Source: Ophiura sarsii (Eukaryota > Echinodermata > Ophiuroidea > Amphilepidida > Ophiuridae). Taken from it: a stretch of 64,000 nt of DNA. The DNA lies in the NCBI GenBank assembly GCA_035610835.1, contig CM069455.1, positions 36,921,278-36,985,277 of the forward strand, written 5' to 3'. A program made the translations under genes and the position numbers. The notes below the pieces were generated by a model that ran no database searches, was not told the DNA's origin, and saw only the letters and a list, made by a program, of their open reading frames with translations. Every line of letters begins with the position of its first letter. Within the stretch, counting starts at the first letter, position 1. Shown piece by piece: positions 1-49,409 of this stretch.

Positions 1-713
1 CAACTAGAACCATTTTAAAAGAAAATGAGCTCCCATGCATTTCTCAAAAGTGACGGGAACGTTCTTTTATAGCGCCAACCCCAAAATGGCCGCCATACAG
101 GAGCCCAAAAATTCAATGTTTAGTTAACGAGTTATCGGGTAAAACGTAAAAAGGTCGTTGACCTTTACATATGGGTCAAAATTTAAACTTGCTCCGATTT
201 TGAAAAACAATATCTCATATTGTTCGTATGATCACAGGGATTCCAGAAATATTTTTTTTTTTTACCACCGGGAATATTTTGTGTAGGTCAAAAAGTCAAG
301 GTATACTGACCTATATAGAATCTGACCTTTTGACCCCTTTATACGGTACATCAGATACCCTAGGTGGAAACAACTATCATTTCTGGAATCCTTGCAATCA
401 GACGAACAATTTGAGATATCATTTTTCAAAATCGGAGCAAGTTTAAATTTTGACCCCATATGTAAAGGTCAACGACCTTTTTACGTTTTACCCGATAACT
501 CGTTAACCAAAGATCGGAAGTATAGCAAACTATACTTTTTCGGAATCCTTGTGCTCAGCCGAACAATTTGGTGTGCTTTTTAGCTTAATTAAAGCCATTT
601 GAATTTTTGGGCCCCTGTATGGCGGCCATTTTGAATTTGCGCTATAAAAGAACGTTCCCGTCACTTTTGAGAAATGCACGGGAGCTCATTTTCTTTTAAA
701 ATGGTTCTAGTTG
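1..713. repeat. Foldback MITE with ~230-bp terminal inverted repeats
   Basis: CAACTAGAACCATTTTAAAA at position 1 is the reverse complement of the bases ending at 713, and the two arms continue to match with few differences to about 220 and 415. Short ORFs in it are palindrome artefacts. The left end coincides with the window start, so the flank and TSD cannot be checked. Confidence 0.85.
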
Positions 714-811
714 ACAAATTCACTAAGAAACTAAGGTAGGAAGAAAATGACTCTACTATAATAATATTAACAATCACCGGCGAATCTCCCAACGAAAAAA
801 AACAAGGACAT

Positions 812-882
812 TCACCGGCGAGGAATTGAACCCCGGTCTCCTGATTACTAGACAGGCGTCTTAACCACTAGACCACCGATAC
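812..882 (-). tRNA. tRNA-like sequence (Thr-AGU-like), probably a tRNA-derived repeat
   Basis: On the - strand the 71 nt fold as a cloverleaf: D-arm region TGGTCTAGTGGTTAAGA (A box), an anticodon arm with loop CTAGTAA (anticodon AGT), and a T arm CGGGGTTCAATTCCTCG (B box). The acceptor has mismatches and wobbles, and the anticodon stem has a T-T pair. Copies of its 3' end (TCACCGGCGAAT) recur at about 774 and 1031, so this is more likely a SINE head or tRNA pseudogene than a working tRNA. Confidence 0.5.
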
Positions 883-965
883 TTGCTGATAAACGACAAT
901 TTGAATCAGTGGTAAGTGTCTAAGCGAAGGGGTTATACAATACACACAGCACCATAACATGACAC

Positions 966-1011
966 ATTTGGCCAAACACGGTAGGGATTACCCTACCGTG
1001 TTTGGCCAAAT
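966..1011. repeat. Perfect 21-bp hairpin
   Basis: Arms 966-986 and 991-1011 are exact reverse complements (ATTTGGCCAAACACGGTAGG plus G) around a 4-nt ATTA loop. Together with the A/T flanks this could be the core of a small palindromic element. A pre-miRNA is less likely because the loop is so short and pairing is perfect. Confidence 0.9.
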
Positions 1012-1060
1012 TAACAACCCTTATTTACAATCACCGGCGAATGTCCCCGTCCCCGCCCTT

Positions 1061-1104
1061 CCCCCTTCCCCCCCCCCCCCCCACCCCCCCCCCCCCCCCC
1101 CCCC
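1061..1104. repeat. Poly-C tract
   Basis: Nearly pure C with three interruptions. It is the source of a spurious proline-rich ORF. Confidence 0.95.
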
Positions 1105-2360
1105 TAATGAACAGTGTTACAAAAATACAGCAGGACGAGGGTTAAACTATTCAGAATGTTTGGTTATCTGATACTCCAATATTATCGATGTCTTACGGTT
1201 TCAACTTTAACACGAGACAAATTATTAACACTGAGCACCTTTTCCAATTACCCATCGAACAAAGGAATTATAATCGCGATGCTGCATTATAGCTCATACA
1301 TTATTCAGTGTCATTCATATTTAGTACCGGGACTAATTTTAATCGAATTAAATAAGTTTTCGATGGATTGATGCATTTTGAGGTTGGCATATAATTATTA
1401 TATATTATATACAATTTAGTGCTTTTGTCGACGGAAATGTGATGGATGTTTTCGCCTGTCGAGTATGGCTGCCATTGTATATCAAATGAAAAATGGTCTA
1501 CTCCTATAGTCCCTTTTTCATTCTTTCGTATCTGCTAAATATCCAACAGCAAAACTTAAACAACTGGTCCGGTTAGACGCTGAACACCCTATGTGAATTA
1601 TCAAGAGGAATCTGTCGACCATTGTTGACGATCATCAGTTATTTCCTCTGAGACACGTAGTTTTACCGAATTTAATGAAGATCTTTCATTTTGACCGCAG
1701 TAATCTCAATTATGTTTCAATTTGAATCGTGTAACACCATAGACCTCCATGATGCTTCAATTGTAATCGCTTAACACACTCTAATATGCACATGGTCCCA
1801 AGAAATATGTTGACTGATTTTCATCATCTTTATTCGCTTCATTCTAAGACCAGTAACATTTTACGTGAATATGACCTTTTGACCTCTAGCGATCCCTGTA
1901 TGATGTTTAACCTGTCTTTCAATGCTCGTGTGTACGCCATTGCCTTGAGTAGGCGCCCGCGTTATATGCTGCAATGCAATTAGTAGAATACGCAGCTACA
2001 CAACTGTCTCGATTATATACACCATGTAAAAGTCAACATTTATAATGTTTTTCCATCTAAATATACGTTGTGCGTAACATTTCGATTAGGCCTTCCATAC
2101 ATTAATATCTGGTTATCGCACGAATGAAGGGCATGTCCTCCTGGACACGTATGTTTATAATAAGATTGTAAACGCGATTGACTTCATCATTTACGCACAG
2201 TCACTAATAAGCAGGTTTGTCTTACCTTTGAAAAATTCAACTTGGTTTTAAAAACACGATGGCCTCTTTTGACCAGCAGCTCAGACCCTTTTGATCCATC
2301 GAACGAGGTACACCATCTGACCATAGGAGCATCCATGGTGTAACCTACTTGATGTCGATT
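1105..2360. other. Non-coding stretch, nothing recognised
   Basis: AT-rich sequence with only short ORFs lacking domain features. No repeat pair was noticed. Confidence 0.6.
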
Positions 2361-2361
2361 G

Positions 2362-3122
2362 AAGAGCTATGTTCCAAAAGGGATCAACTCCATAAAAGTG
2401 AAATAGGAGAAAAACAACTTTTTTTTTAAAATTAAGGATGTTGCACTTCTTTGATTATGCTAATTTTCTGCCATATGAAATATATTATAGGTGTAAGCTT
2501 AAAAACAAGTTTGATTTCATTTTTTCACTGTATTTCCTATGTCATTCTTTATTTTCGGAAACTAGTGGAGTTGATCCCTTTGGGAACATAAATGTTTCGA
2601 CCAATTTTCAAAAACACTTTACTAAACAAAAGTTATTTTCAATTAAGGTACACCTGAAAGACATTATCAAATCACACTGAAAACAGAAAACCGCATTCAA
2701 ATACCTCTTCAACTTTTTAAATTATGACATTTTGTTTTTTCTTGAAAAAACTGAAAATTTTGAAAATTTGGCACATTTTTAAAAATAAAAACACTATGCA
2801 ATTTTAAAAACAATTATCCCATACATTTTACGTTTTCTAAATTGCATTTCATTAGGACATTCCTATCAATGTTTTACCATGATAAAAGAACCATTTCTAC
2901 CATTTTGGCTTACAAAATAGTGAATTACATTCAAATTTCCGGAAACTTTCGGAAATTACCGGACATTTCCGGATATTACCGAGGGCCATAAAAAGCTTTT
3001 TACCCGAACATGCTAAAGATGTAGAACAAAGTGTAAAATATGTATTTTGTAACTCTTTCATGTTCTGCACCTAACTCAATTTCGACAAAAAGTGGAGTTG
3101 ATCCCTTTTGGAATAGAGCTCT
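2362..3122. repeat. Inverted-repeat-bounded element
   Basis: The sequence at 2362-2393 (AGAGCTATGTTCCAAAAGGG onward) is matched in reverse at 3092-3122. A further copy of the core GTGGAGTTGATCCCTTTGGG lies at 2563-2590. It is non-coding and probably a degenerate TIR element. Confidence 0.55.
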
Positions 3123-3196
3123 ACGTATGTTGGCCTCCTGCTGCGTGTGAATCCTTGGGACACCAGAACTGAACTGAGAAATGCGTTTGATCAATC

Positions 3197-3612
3197 ATTG
3201 GAGGTACCATCTCAATCCTCTTTATGATTAACTGGTGCAATACACAGATCATGGAATGGCCCCTGCAAGACAAATTATCTGCTGTAAAGGACTCAGCGGA
3301 CACCCCGAATATGGCCCCCATTCAAAAATCTTACAATTGACCTATTCTAAATATTAAAAATACCACTTGAAATTCATTTAAAATTATTAATTAGGGTACA
3401 GAACGGCTCCAGTCAGACACATTTTGTTGATGTATAGAACCAGCCAGTCTCCCATAAAGGGCCCCAACATTGGAGGTACCACCTATCAAACTACTTTAAA
3501 TGACCAGGTTTATCACACACAGAATATAACCCTGCCATATTATCTGCTGCAGATGACCTGCCAGATGCCCCAAATATGGCCCTCTTTGCCCACTATCTTG
3601 ACCTAGACTAAA
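3197..3612. repeat. Two diverged tandem copies, ~275 bp apart
   Basis: TTGGAGGTACCA starts similar blocks at about 3199 and 3472. Both continue through TTATCTGCTG and AATATGGCCC to CTAAATATTA. They are diverged and have no intact ORF. Confidence 0.65.
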
Positions 3613-3908
3613 TATTATATACCTAGACTATGTTACTTGAAACTAATTTTGAATAATCAAATAATCTATATCAGACAGGCCGGGCCTTACACAGCAAAAT
3701 CAAAGTTTTAATAATGCTTTCATATGACGAATTGGTAGCATTTTAGGAAAGTACAGTTCTGGATTGATTTCCGAAAGAAGAAAAAAAACACCTTTTGACG
3801 TCCCGAAACTTGCGCGACAAAGGCTTCGCCACTGGATTTATCGTCTCTTTTAATGGAAAATATGGGTGCCCTTTAATTGATTAAGCTATCCGGCTTAACA
3901 ATTTAAGG

Positions 3909-4113
3909 ATGCGATTGGCTGTACCACTGCTATTCTTCTTCGTCAACTGGAGCTTGGCAGTCTTAAAAATAAGCTTGATTACTTTCCCTCGTTTGTCGAT
4001 TGCAGTTTTCTCCCGAAGTCGAAGTCCCGCATTTTCTCAGAATTTATCCGTTTTGAGCATTCTGTTAAAATGTTCCCATTCTGATTGGAAATCTCAACTT
4101 AATGCCCCTCCAG
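3909..4113 (+). CDS. Candidate first coding exon with signal peptide
   Basis: The ATG at 3909 has A at -3 and opens with a signal-peptide-like stretch: MRL, then a hydrophobic run AVPLLFFFVNWSLAV, with a possible cleavage site after SLA. The frame stays open to a CAG|GTAACC donor at 4113, leaving phase 1. The IgGFc exon at 7819 and its decayed copy at 4379 both need exactly that phase. Residues after about 20 (rich in Ser, Arg and Leu) match no domain I recognise. A secreted or membrane receptor needs such an exon and I found no better one in the window, but the true first exon may lie upstream of it. Confidence is limited because one short ORF with a hydrophobic start can arise by chance. 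Confidence 0.35.
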
Positions 4114-4326
4114 GTAACCGGGGAGATGTTTATGAATGGAGAACATAGGTATAGAATAACTGAGGGGTCACACACAGCAGTGGGGGGAGGGGGGAGACAT
4201 CCATGTCTGCATAAAGTAGCTTACATCATACATGCTTCTACGGTCTGATGTTGGGACCTCGTTCGATTGGTCGCAAAGGTCTGAGCTGCTGCAGCTGCTG
4301 CTGGTCTATATGTTGAAGAAATAAAA

Positions 4327-4463
4327 GGTGATGGTTATATACTTTTTTTGTGATTTTTACATTTCTTTTCATTCCTAGCTATGAAATAATCTTCCCCGGA
4401 ACAGTTAGAATTTTTTTTATTTTCAAATGCTCAACTCCCCATTCAGATGATACCGATGCCATC
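4327..4463 (+). pseudogene. Decayed copy of the IgGFc exon 5' end, left piece
   Basis: The segment from GGTGATGGTTATA through the pyrimidine tract, ATTCCTAG acceptor (4371-4378) and the first ~85 exon bases aligns with 7757-7915. It carries base changes and small indels that put stops in frame soon after the acceptor (TAA at 4386). The homology stops at 4463 where a TIR element begins and resumes at 7626. This is a partial duplicate of the exon and its upstream intron, now non-coding. Confidence 0.75.
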
Positions 4464-4523
4464 TAGAGTCCTCAAAATAAGTAACTGACCAGGTAATAAA
4501 TATGCGCTCAACTCCAACACTAT

Positions 4524-6100
4524 CGGCCGAGTGCACCAATGACGGGTAACTTAAAGGCATATTATGTGATCTTTTCCAGAGAGCGCCCTCTATTCATTAT
4601 TTTTTTTAGAAAGTAGATTTTCTTGCAGATTTACATTTCTGATCATAAATCATACATACATTCCAAGTTACAGAGCGATACGATTCCTAATTACCTCAAA
4701 ATCATGGTTTTAGAATGAAAGAGTGAAAAATTATAAACTGTCGGATAATCCGACAGTTTATTTTCACTCTAAAATCATAATTTTGAAGTAATTAAGAATC
4801 GTATCGCCCTGAAACTTGGAATGTATGTACGATTTATGATCAGAAATGTAAATCTGCAAGAAAATCTACTTTCATTTTTTTTTCGATGTTGAGGGCGTTT
4901 CCTGGAAAGATCACATAATATACCTTTAATAGGGAGGTAGCTTACCTCCCTAGTAGTTATGCTCTACCTGTAGCATAACTTACTAACGATGTAATTCTTA
5001 GAGCATAACTGACGAGTAACACTAGAATAGCAACTAGCGAGGTAAATATCCACATTAATCAGCATCGTCCCCCTTACAAAATTAATTGGCGCATATGCCA
5101 AGTGTTAACCTATAGTTTACTGTAAAATTCTGACGTGATGGACCTCCGTAATATTAAAAACGTGTCGTCACTCGCTAGGTCATAGGTGAGTGTAAATCAA
5201 GAATCACGTGGAGTCGGCCTGCGATCCGGAAAAAAATGATGCCATTTTTTGGCCAAAAATGTTGAAGTTTGTTTACCGCTTTTTCAAAAATAAGGACTAT
5301 CATGACATTACAAACATATTTTGGGCGAGGGGCACATACAAACATTGCACCAAAAAGCACAATTTTAATGACAAACACAAGCACCCGATGGAAACAATTA
5401 TATACAATTATAACACATCTCTTAGCACAAATACTTCCGTGGCGTGGATACCTTGTCCTTCGCTTGTTAACCGCAGAACCCCGGTTCGATCCCCAGACCA
5501 CGCGCGGCACGATATGCTTTTATTTATTTTTCGTTCTTCTAGTTCTACCCATCCACACACAATAATGTTGAAACTTGGCTCAGTTTTTAATTAATAAAAA
5601 CAATAATAATTTTATTTATTTAGTCATTATTTAAGATCCTTGGACAATTAATACATTTTGGTCAAAATATGACCCAAAGTCGGTGCGATTAGTGTTTGAA
5701 TGGGCAAAAGGAGTTGATCTAAATTTTGACTAAAAAGATCACCAAATTACATGAATGGATTTTCAAAAAAACCAAATCTTTCAGGTTATGAGGGGTCACA
5801 TTCCACTTCAAATAGACACCCCTGGGCAGGCAAGCGCAATTGGTCCTTCAGCATCAGCGAATCATCCCCTCCAATGTTCACAACAAATTTACGCTACTGC
5901 TAGAATCGACTGACTTGTGGCATAAAACGTTATACCCCAACTTACTCTTGGGTCCGGTCAGGTATAACATTTAGCGTAAATTACCCGCCATTAGCCTAGT
6001 AGCTTACCCCGCATTGGCGCTCTCAAAATTTTGGGTTACGCATCAGTTACTAGCAAGGTAGTGCTATTCTTCAGCTACCCGTCATTGGTGCACTCGGCCG
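4524..6100. mobile_element. CGGCCGAGTGCACC-family MITE, copy 1
   Basis: The ends CGGCCGAGTGCACCAATGAC (4524) and its inverse (to 6100) match the copies at 13319 and 26961. Without the nested insertion at 4555-4925 it is about 1.2 kb. Flanking triplets are TAT and CAT, an imperfect 3-bp duplication. Its middle (about 5445-5510) has a tRNA-like B box GGTTCGATCCC. The ORFs over that core are not protein genes. Confidence 0.85.
4555..4925. mobile_element. piggyBac-type MITE nested in copy 1, TTAA duplication
   Basis: The ends AGG[C/T]ATATTATGTGATCTTT are inverted and flanked by TTAA at 4551-4554 and 4926-4929. Removing the insert and one TTAA restores the ACTTAATAGGG seen in copies 2 and 3, which proves the insertion. 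The interior is a long palindrome. A relative lies at 23484-23863. Confidence 0.9.
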
Positions 6101-6436
6101 CATAGCTCCTACGTAAAAATATTAAATCATAAAGTTGTAAAAAAACTTCTCTCCTTTAATTTAAGAAATTACACGTGAAGATTGTATGAATAATAACCCA
6201 GGTATGTGCCTAAAGCCAAAGCAAATCTGTTTTTCATTTTAACATTTTGTTCGCCTACTCGCAGCCTCGAACTAGCAATAAGCAGATTATTGATTGACAA
6301 CAACTCGCGGGTAATGAGCAATGCTAGCTGCAGCCCATACACATACCTGTCAGTGTCACATTGTTCTGCGTGTTCAAAACCCAAGTGGGAAAATGTAAAC
6401 TGCACTGTGTTCAATCCTTTTCAATGTAGCGATCTA

Positions 6437-7472
6437 CGAGGGTCATTCCATAAGTTCTACCTCCTCACCCATGACATCGCTAATATGAATGGCAGCCTCA
6501 TGACATGTATTTTGATTATAGCTCTGAATCATAGCTACGCATTGATAGCAAATAATAATTGATATCTGTTTCACTTTTGTAATGATGTGATCAAAGCCAG
6601 AGAGAGATTTATGACAACGGACACAAACAAATACCCTAAATATAATATTTTTGTTTTGTTATTTTCTCGGTATTGTATGATTAGATATAACAGTCTGATT
6701 TAAATACTTAATATTTGAAAATAGAAAACAATGGATGATTTCTGAATATACTGTATCATCATGTATAAATCAGATTGTTGGCAATATTAACCTTTGTAGG
6801 CTTGCAAATAGTGTAATATCAACTCGAATGTTTGCTACGCCTTTAGAATACTGGAATACTGCTATTCAGTCAAATATTCGTTGTTACAAGTAAATCCACA
6901 GTGACGCCTCGAATGTTAAATCTTAAAATGGTAGTCACATTATGAGTTTTCCTAATATTATGTAGCCTTTATAGCAGTCAATCAAGAAGTCAGTGGTATA
7001 AAATCTCTTCGAGGGACTTGAAATCTATCAATTTAGTCCTGTATATTGAAGATCTCTTAGTTCTTATGAAAAGCAAATATGACTTTTGCAGCGGTTCTCT
7101 GGGGATAGGGATAAAACTAATGGTAGTCCTGGCTAATTAGAGGGCATTTCCCCCAAGAAATCAGTTACTTTTTTTGTTTATAGTCTGTTAACAGATATTT
7201 GTAGATAGGTACGCTTTGTCTCTTATAATTGGCCAAATGAATAGCACTTAGGACATTTTTGACAGTTTTTTATCCGTTTCCGTTGCACTAAATAGACCAT
7301 TGGTTTTCAATGTATATCCAGAAAAGTTCAGTCAGTAGTAGCAGTACTCAGAGTAATTTACTATCAACTTATAGCTGAGATTCAAAGCTACAATTGTGGA
7401 ATATTTCATTCGACTGGCGTGTGTAATAGTACAGTTATGAGATAGGAGGTAGAACTTAATGATGGACCCTCG
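6437..7472. mobile_element. Mariner-like non-autonomous element, TA duplication
   Basis: The left end CGAGGGTCATTCCATAAGTT (then CTACCTCC) pairs with the inverted right end at 7445-7472. TA flanks both (6435-6436 and 7473-7474). The CGAGGGTC-AAGTTCTACCT style fits mariner TIRs. I see no transposase frame in the ~1.04 kb interior. Confidence 0.85.
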
Positions 7473-7625
7473 TAAGTTATTAACTGATCTTCGTGAACAA
7501 TATCTCAAATTAAAGAGAAGTAATTTCTTTACAACTTCATAAATTAATATTTTTACGTAGGAACTATAATGTTGGAGCTAAGATTATATGTATTACCTGG
7601 TCAGTTACTTATTTTGAGGACTGTA

Positions 7626-7690
7626 TATCAACCGTATACGTCAACATCAGTGTAAATAGGCACTGGCTTTTATTTGAACAGTTCCAAATT
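7626..7690 (+). pseudogene. Decayed copy of the IgGFc exon, right piece
   Basis: The block around TACGTCAACATCAGTGTA at 7637-7655 aligns with the real exon at about 7930-7952 (GTCAACATCAGTGTACCAGG). The order of homology (left piece, transposon, right piece) shows the element at 4466-7623 inserted into an already duplicated exon. Frame is not kept. Confidence 0.7.
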
Positions 7691-7818
7691 CAACTCTTTT
7701 TTGTTGTTGCTATTGCAGGTTTCGTTTTTAATCACACTATATTAGGTTGAAACTAAAACAAGTGATGGTTATACTTATAGTAATATAGTTTGCTCTTTAC
7801 ATTTCTTTTCATTCGTAG

Positions 7819-45404
<37,586 letters not shown>

Positions 45405-45839
45405 ATCATGGAAGAATACCTCCATGAATAAGCATTAGGCGATTCATCAGTGAGTAAACTTGGCTTTGATTGAACAGAAAATGAATGATACGTTGATACG
45501 TCAGTGTTGCTTTTGTTCTAATATAAAAAGAACTACGTGGGTTCAATCACAGATATTGAAACACGTTGGTAGACCAGCTATGCGTTTTCCAGTTAATAAT
45601 TGCTCAACAGGAACCACTTTAAAACTTGCGTAGTCTTGAGGGCTGTCATAGAATACATTCTCAAAAGCCAAAACTAAAACTTCTCCTCATTCCCAAAGGC
45701 CATTACGTCTCTTTTATCGATCTAAACATCTTTAATAATGTAAGGTCACCGTGGGTCCGAGTTTGAGCAGTTTTATACAAACAATTAAGCGGGTGTGATA
45801 ATATTGGTTACAATAATCGCAATGGTTACTTGATTAAAT

Positions 45840-46040
45840 ATGAGTTATAGAGCGATACGATCATAATTACTTCAAAATCCTGGTTTTAGAGTGAAGAAAG
45901 TGAAAATAAGTCGTCGCGTAGACCTGACAGTTTATTTTCACTCTTTAAACCGTAATTAGGAATGAAATCGCTCTGTTACTCAGAATGTATTCTTGTTTTA
46001 TGATCAGAAATGTAAATCTGCAAGAAAATCTTCTTTCTAA
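45840..46040. repeat. Relic of the TTAA MITE family
   Basis: The interior of the 4555-4925/23484-23863 family is recognisable (GAGCGATACGAT, TTTTAGAGTGAA, ATCAGAAATGTAAATCTGCA), but the TTAA ends are lost. Confidence 0.7.
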
Positions 46041-48351
46041 AACATAGCATAAGTAGATTGTCGGGTCGAGTTTAAAAAAAAGATAAATCATTATTTCGTG
46101 GTTAAATGGTAGAAAATGTCGACAATAGCCGATAATACGTACTTTTTGTTAAATCTAGTAATTTCAGTTTTTAATTAGTTAACAGTTATCAAAATTGGGA
46201 CCTCAATATTTTGAAATCACTCTGTACAGTTGTTACCCTTTTTTACGATATTACAATCAAGGCAGTATGGTTGCTTATCCACGCGTGCTAATATCAGTGG
46301 TTCACCACTATTCATTTTCCAGGGGTGAACACAACTGTATCCTTTTTGCTAAACAAAGTTACCTTGATGTATTAGATATGGTTATGCCTATAAGGTTAAA
46401 AAAAGGTGAATGATATCTTACAATAATAATGTGTAACCTTAGTCCTAGTAACATAGGACCTGCGAATCTCATCTATCATTAACACCTGAGTCCTGAGACA
46501 AATGTTACTGCGACTAATGTAACCTACGTGTCTAAATACCTGTTTGTGGTTTAACTTAAAATTAATAAATAATACTTATTAGTTTGACATGACGAAGATT
46601 GCCTTTAGGTCACGTTTATTAAGCTCGGCACCCATAAAAGGTCGTTTTGTTACATTTTTTAATTTTCTTTTTAGACTATGGTATTTGTGTAACCATCTAT
46701 CAGATTGAGTTGTTTTTAGTCTTTGTTAAAGGTAATTGAATAGCATTTACTGATCTGAAGTGAGAGCAAATCTATCACTTTTGATACAGCCGGTTGAGCA
46801 TTATTAGTCAGGGTGGTTGAGAGAGTGGAGGAGGAGGATATAACTGCCTACTATATGGTAGTCTGCTTCGTATACCGTGTATTTCACTGTCACACAATCG
46901 AACAACACCCTCTGATACTTCGAAAACAGCTCCCATCCGAGAACCGACCAATACACGGTCTACTTGCATTGGATTTGACCTTTCGACCTCCGTATATTGT
47001 TACACTGTGCTACATCCAAAAATAGAATGAATACGTAATGAGCAATTTGTTCGCGTGGGTATCAACATTGACCAATTGCAGACACGATAAATATGAAGTA
47101 TATGAATATTTATATACCATCTTCGCAGAGAGAAGAATCTTGCTCACTTTGATAAATTTAAAATATCGATTTTCTCGCACTGTATAGCCGCCGTTTCGGT
47201 CTAAAATCACATTTTAGGAGTAATCTTTGCCATTGTTCCTCGCCCAAAATATTTTCCTCAGAAATATACCTACATTTCCGAACTATTTCCATGCTATTTT
47301 CTATCTTTCATTATCGAGTAATGAAAAAATAATTGTTTACAATAACTAGAAACTCTTTTAGGCCTACATATGACATTTGTGTATTAACTTATCGTGCGAA
47401 ACAATGCTTTATAATTGTATAGTGGTGGTTTACCTTCATGTTATTGCTCAAACTTGATAAAATGTATCACATTTAGGGTAATTACAATATATTTCATCAC
47501 TAGTATAATTATTTTATATTACATATTTTGACCACCCTGTATATATATTTTCAAATAAGCTGACTAATTAATATTGTACATGGCTGGATGGGTAATTAAT
47601 TCAAATACAACAATAAATTGTCCATACTTCATATAGGTCCTGCTTTTAGACAGTGGAAGAAAAAATTATATCATCATTTTGTATAATATTTTAATTGTTA
47701 CCCCCTGTATAATGTTTAGGTCACCCTGTATATGTGTTTCTAGTTACCAAATTTACAATCCTTATGGTATAAGCTTTCCAAATATATATGGTTTCATAGC
47801 CTTTATGTAAACATTTTGATATATTATTCCCCTGAAACTGCAAAAAGGGGTATATTCAATGAATTGGACACATAACACAATGTATCCAGGTTAAAAAATA
47901 TGATCTTTAGCGTTCAATTTGTTCAATGTGCTAGGTGTGTAATTTATAGTCGGTCTTAACGTCCTGTAGTGTAAGCGGAATGGTGAAAACACTATAGGGT
48001 ATTATTATATGTGTCAACATTTTAGGGGCCCACGTAGCTACATACTTACAGATGGTGAAGAGCATTAATAATTATTATACGATAAAGAGAATTTACTTTT
48101 TATCACTAAGCCTTGGACAACGTCTCCATTATGACGAGCTGAATGGTATTGTCTTACTGGAATTAGGGTCAAAATGTTATAGTCATTGTTTGTCTAATAC
48201 AATTTCTTTACAGGTTTATTTTTGATTGCATATTTGTATACCTGTTAGATGTTTGCTATATGCATATTTCACTGCACATTTCAAGTTGTATATATTGCTT
48301 ACGCAGACAGGATAAGCAACATACGACTGACAAGGCTTTAATTCTTTTCAG
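46041..48351. other. Downstream of the receptor, nothing recognised
   Basis: AT-rich with only short ORFs. If the 3' UTR is spliced this is its intron; otherwise intergenic. Confidence 0.5.
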
Positions 48352-48460
48352 AACCCGGTACATCGCCGCTCCAGTCACTAAACGTTCGGGTACCATGGGT
48401 GCGAGCCACATGTAAATAAACTGAAAACACAATTTTCGCGTTCTAATGTAATAAAGATTC
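48352..48460 (+). other. Possible 3' UTR or alternative last exon with two poly(A) signals
   Basis: A good acceptor (TTAATTCTTTTCAG) ends at 48351, and AATAAA hexamers follow at 48415-48420 and 48450-48455. Joined from the donor after 45449 it would form a spliced 3' UTR; joined from 44368 it would give an alternative tail of nine residues. No other gene nearby explains it. RNA evidence is lacking. Confidence 0.35.
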
Positions 48461-49409
48461 CGTTTTCCGAGAAATTACAAAAAAATGGGGCTTAAAAAAG
48501 CCCACCTTCATCGACAAACCTTGACTTGAATTTACAACTTTTTGAAATATATCAAGAATATTGTGTTGCATTGATTAAATGAAAATGGTAAAGGAAAACC
48601 GCTTTCAATATTACCTTTTTTTAAGCGCGCGAGATCCAAGTATCCTGAAAAGAAACTCTAACATACCACGGTTTTATCTTCTGACTAACAGTGATGCATT
48701 TTTGTTTTTGTTCTCAAATTAAGCGAACCTCCCTTATCATGCTTATGAAAAGCTTTCTTTTTTGACGATTTTTCGAGAAAAAAAATACACATAATTCGCG
48801 ATATAAATTGTGGAACTTAAGCATTTTTTTCCGTGAAGTTTTTACACTAGCATAATAACTCGACAGTTTCTATGGAGAACGAGCTTATTATAATATTAAA
48901 ATGTATCAATGTAAATAGCCAGAGTACAATTCCTTCGTTTACCGGTTTAGTTTACCTTCATTGGCTTTCGCCATGCCACGCAACAATATATTATCTTTAT
49001 TTCGTAAATAGCGCCCTCGTTGCATTGTGTGCATAAGATTATGAGACAAATTACCCGGTTTAGGCTGGAACATTAAGGCCATTTTTTATTTTTTATTATG
49101 CTATTTACAGAATAAAAAACAAAAATATTTAAATATAACGTTAAAACAACATGCTAAGCTATATTATAGAGGGGCTATGTTTTAATATAATTAAGTGACG
49201 CGGGTGTGTGATAAGATTACGAAGCAGAGCCTTATAAACTGACAGTATTTATAAAGTTTAATGCTACACAAACAACACATAATGTTTGCACCAATGTGCA
49301 ACGTGAATTCGCTTAACTGTTTATCTTTTCTGCGTTCTAAGTGATAGCATTACGATTTGTATAAACATACTTTTTTAAATCAGAAGTATAGACTTTCTGG
49401 AAAGGGGTC

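Larger units (their letters stand above)
4466..7623. mobile_element. TIR element (Tc1/mariner-like ends, TA duplication), much interrupted
   Basis: The ends are [G/C]AGTCCTCAAAATAAGTAAC, extending to AGGTAAT, at 4466-4497 and inverted at 7592-7623, each next to TA. Subterminal sequence also pairs (about 6104-6180 with 7490-7565). The element sits inside the decayed IgGFc exon copy and has itself received the insertions at 4524-6100 and 6437-7472. No transposase ORF is visible. A related right end lies at about 59940-60201. Confidence 0.75.

Noticed and set aside
228..583. Overlapping ORFs at the window start
   Set aside because: They fall in a palindromic foldback element, where both strands read open by symmetry.
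812..882. A functional tRNA-Thr gene
   Set aside because: Acceptor and anticodon-stem mismatches, and repeated copies of its 3' end nearby, point to a tRNA-derived repeat; kept only as tRNA-like.
959..1171. Proline-rich 70-aa ORF
   Set aside because: The prolines are a poly-C tract and the rest crosses a hairpin.
5175..5594. ORFs up to 128 aa on both strands, recurring at 13620-14006 and 27261-27632
   Set aside because: They lie in the three copies of one MITE. Their similarity comes from the repeat, and the core is tRNA-like rather than protein-like.
46813..47025. 70-aa ORF downstream of the receptor
   Set aside because: No family resemblance or exon signals; chance ORF in AT-rich DNA.
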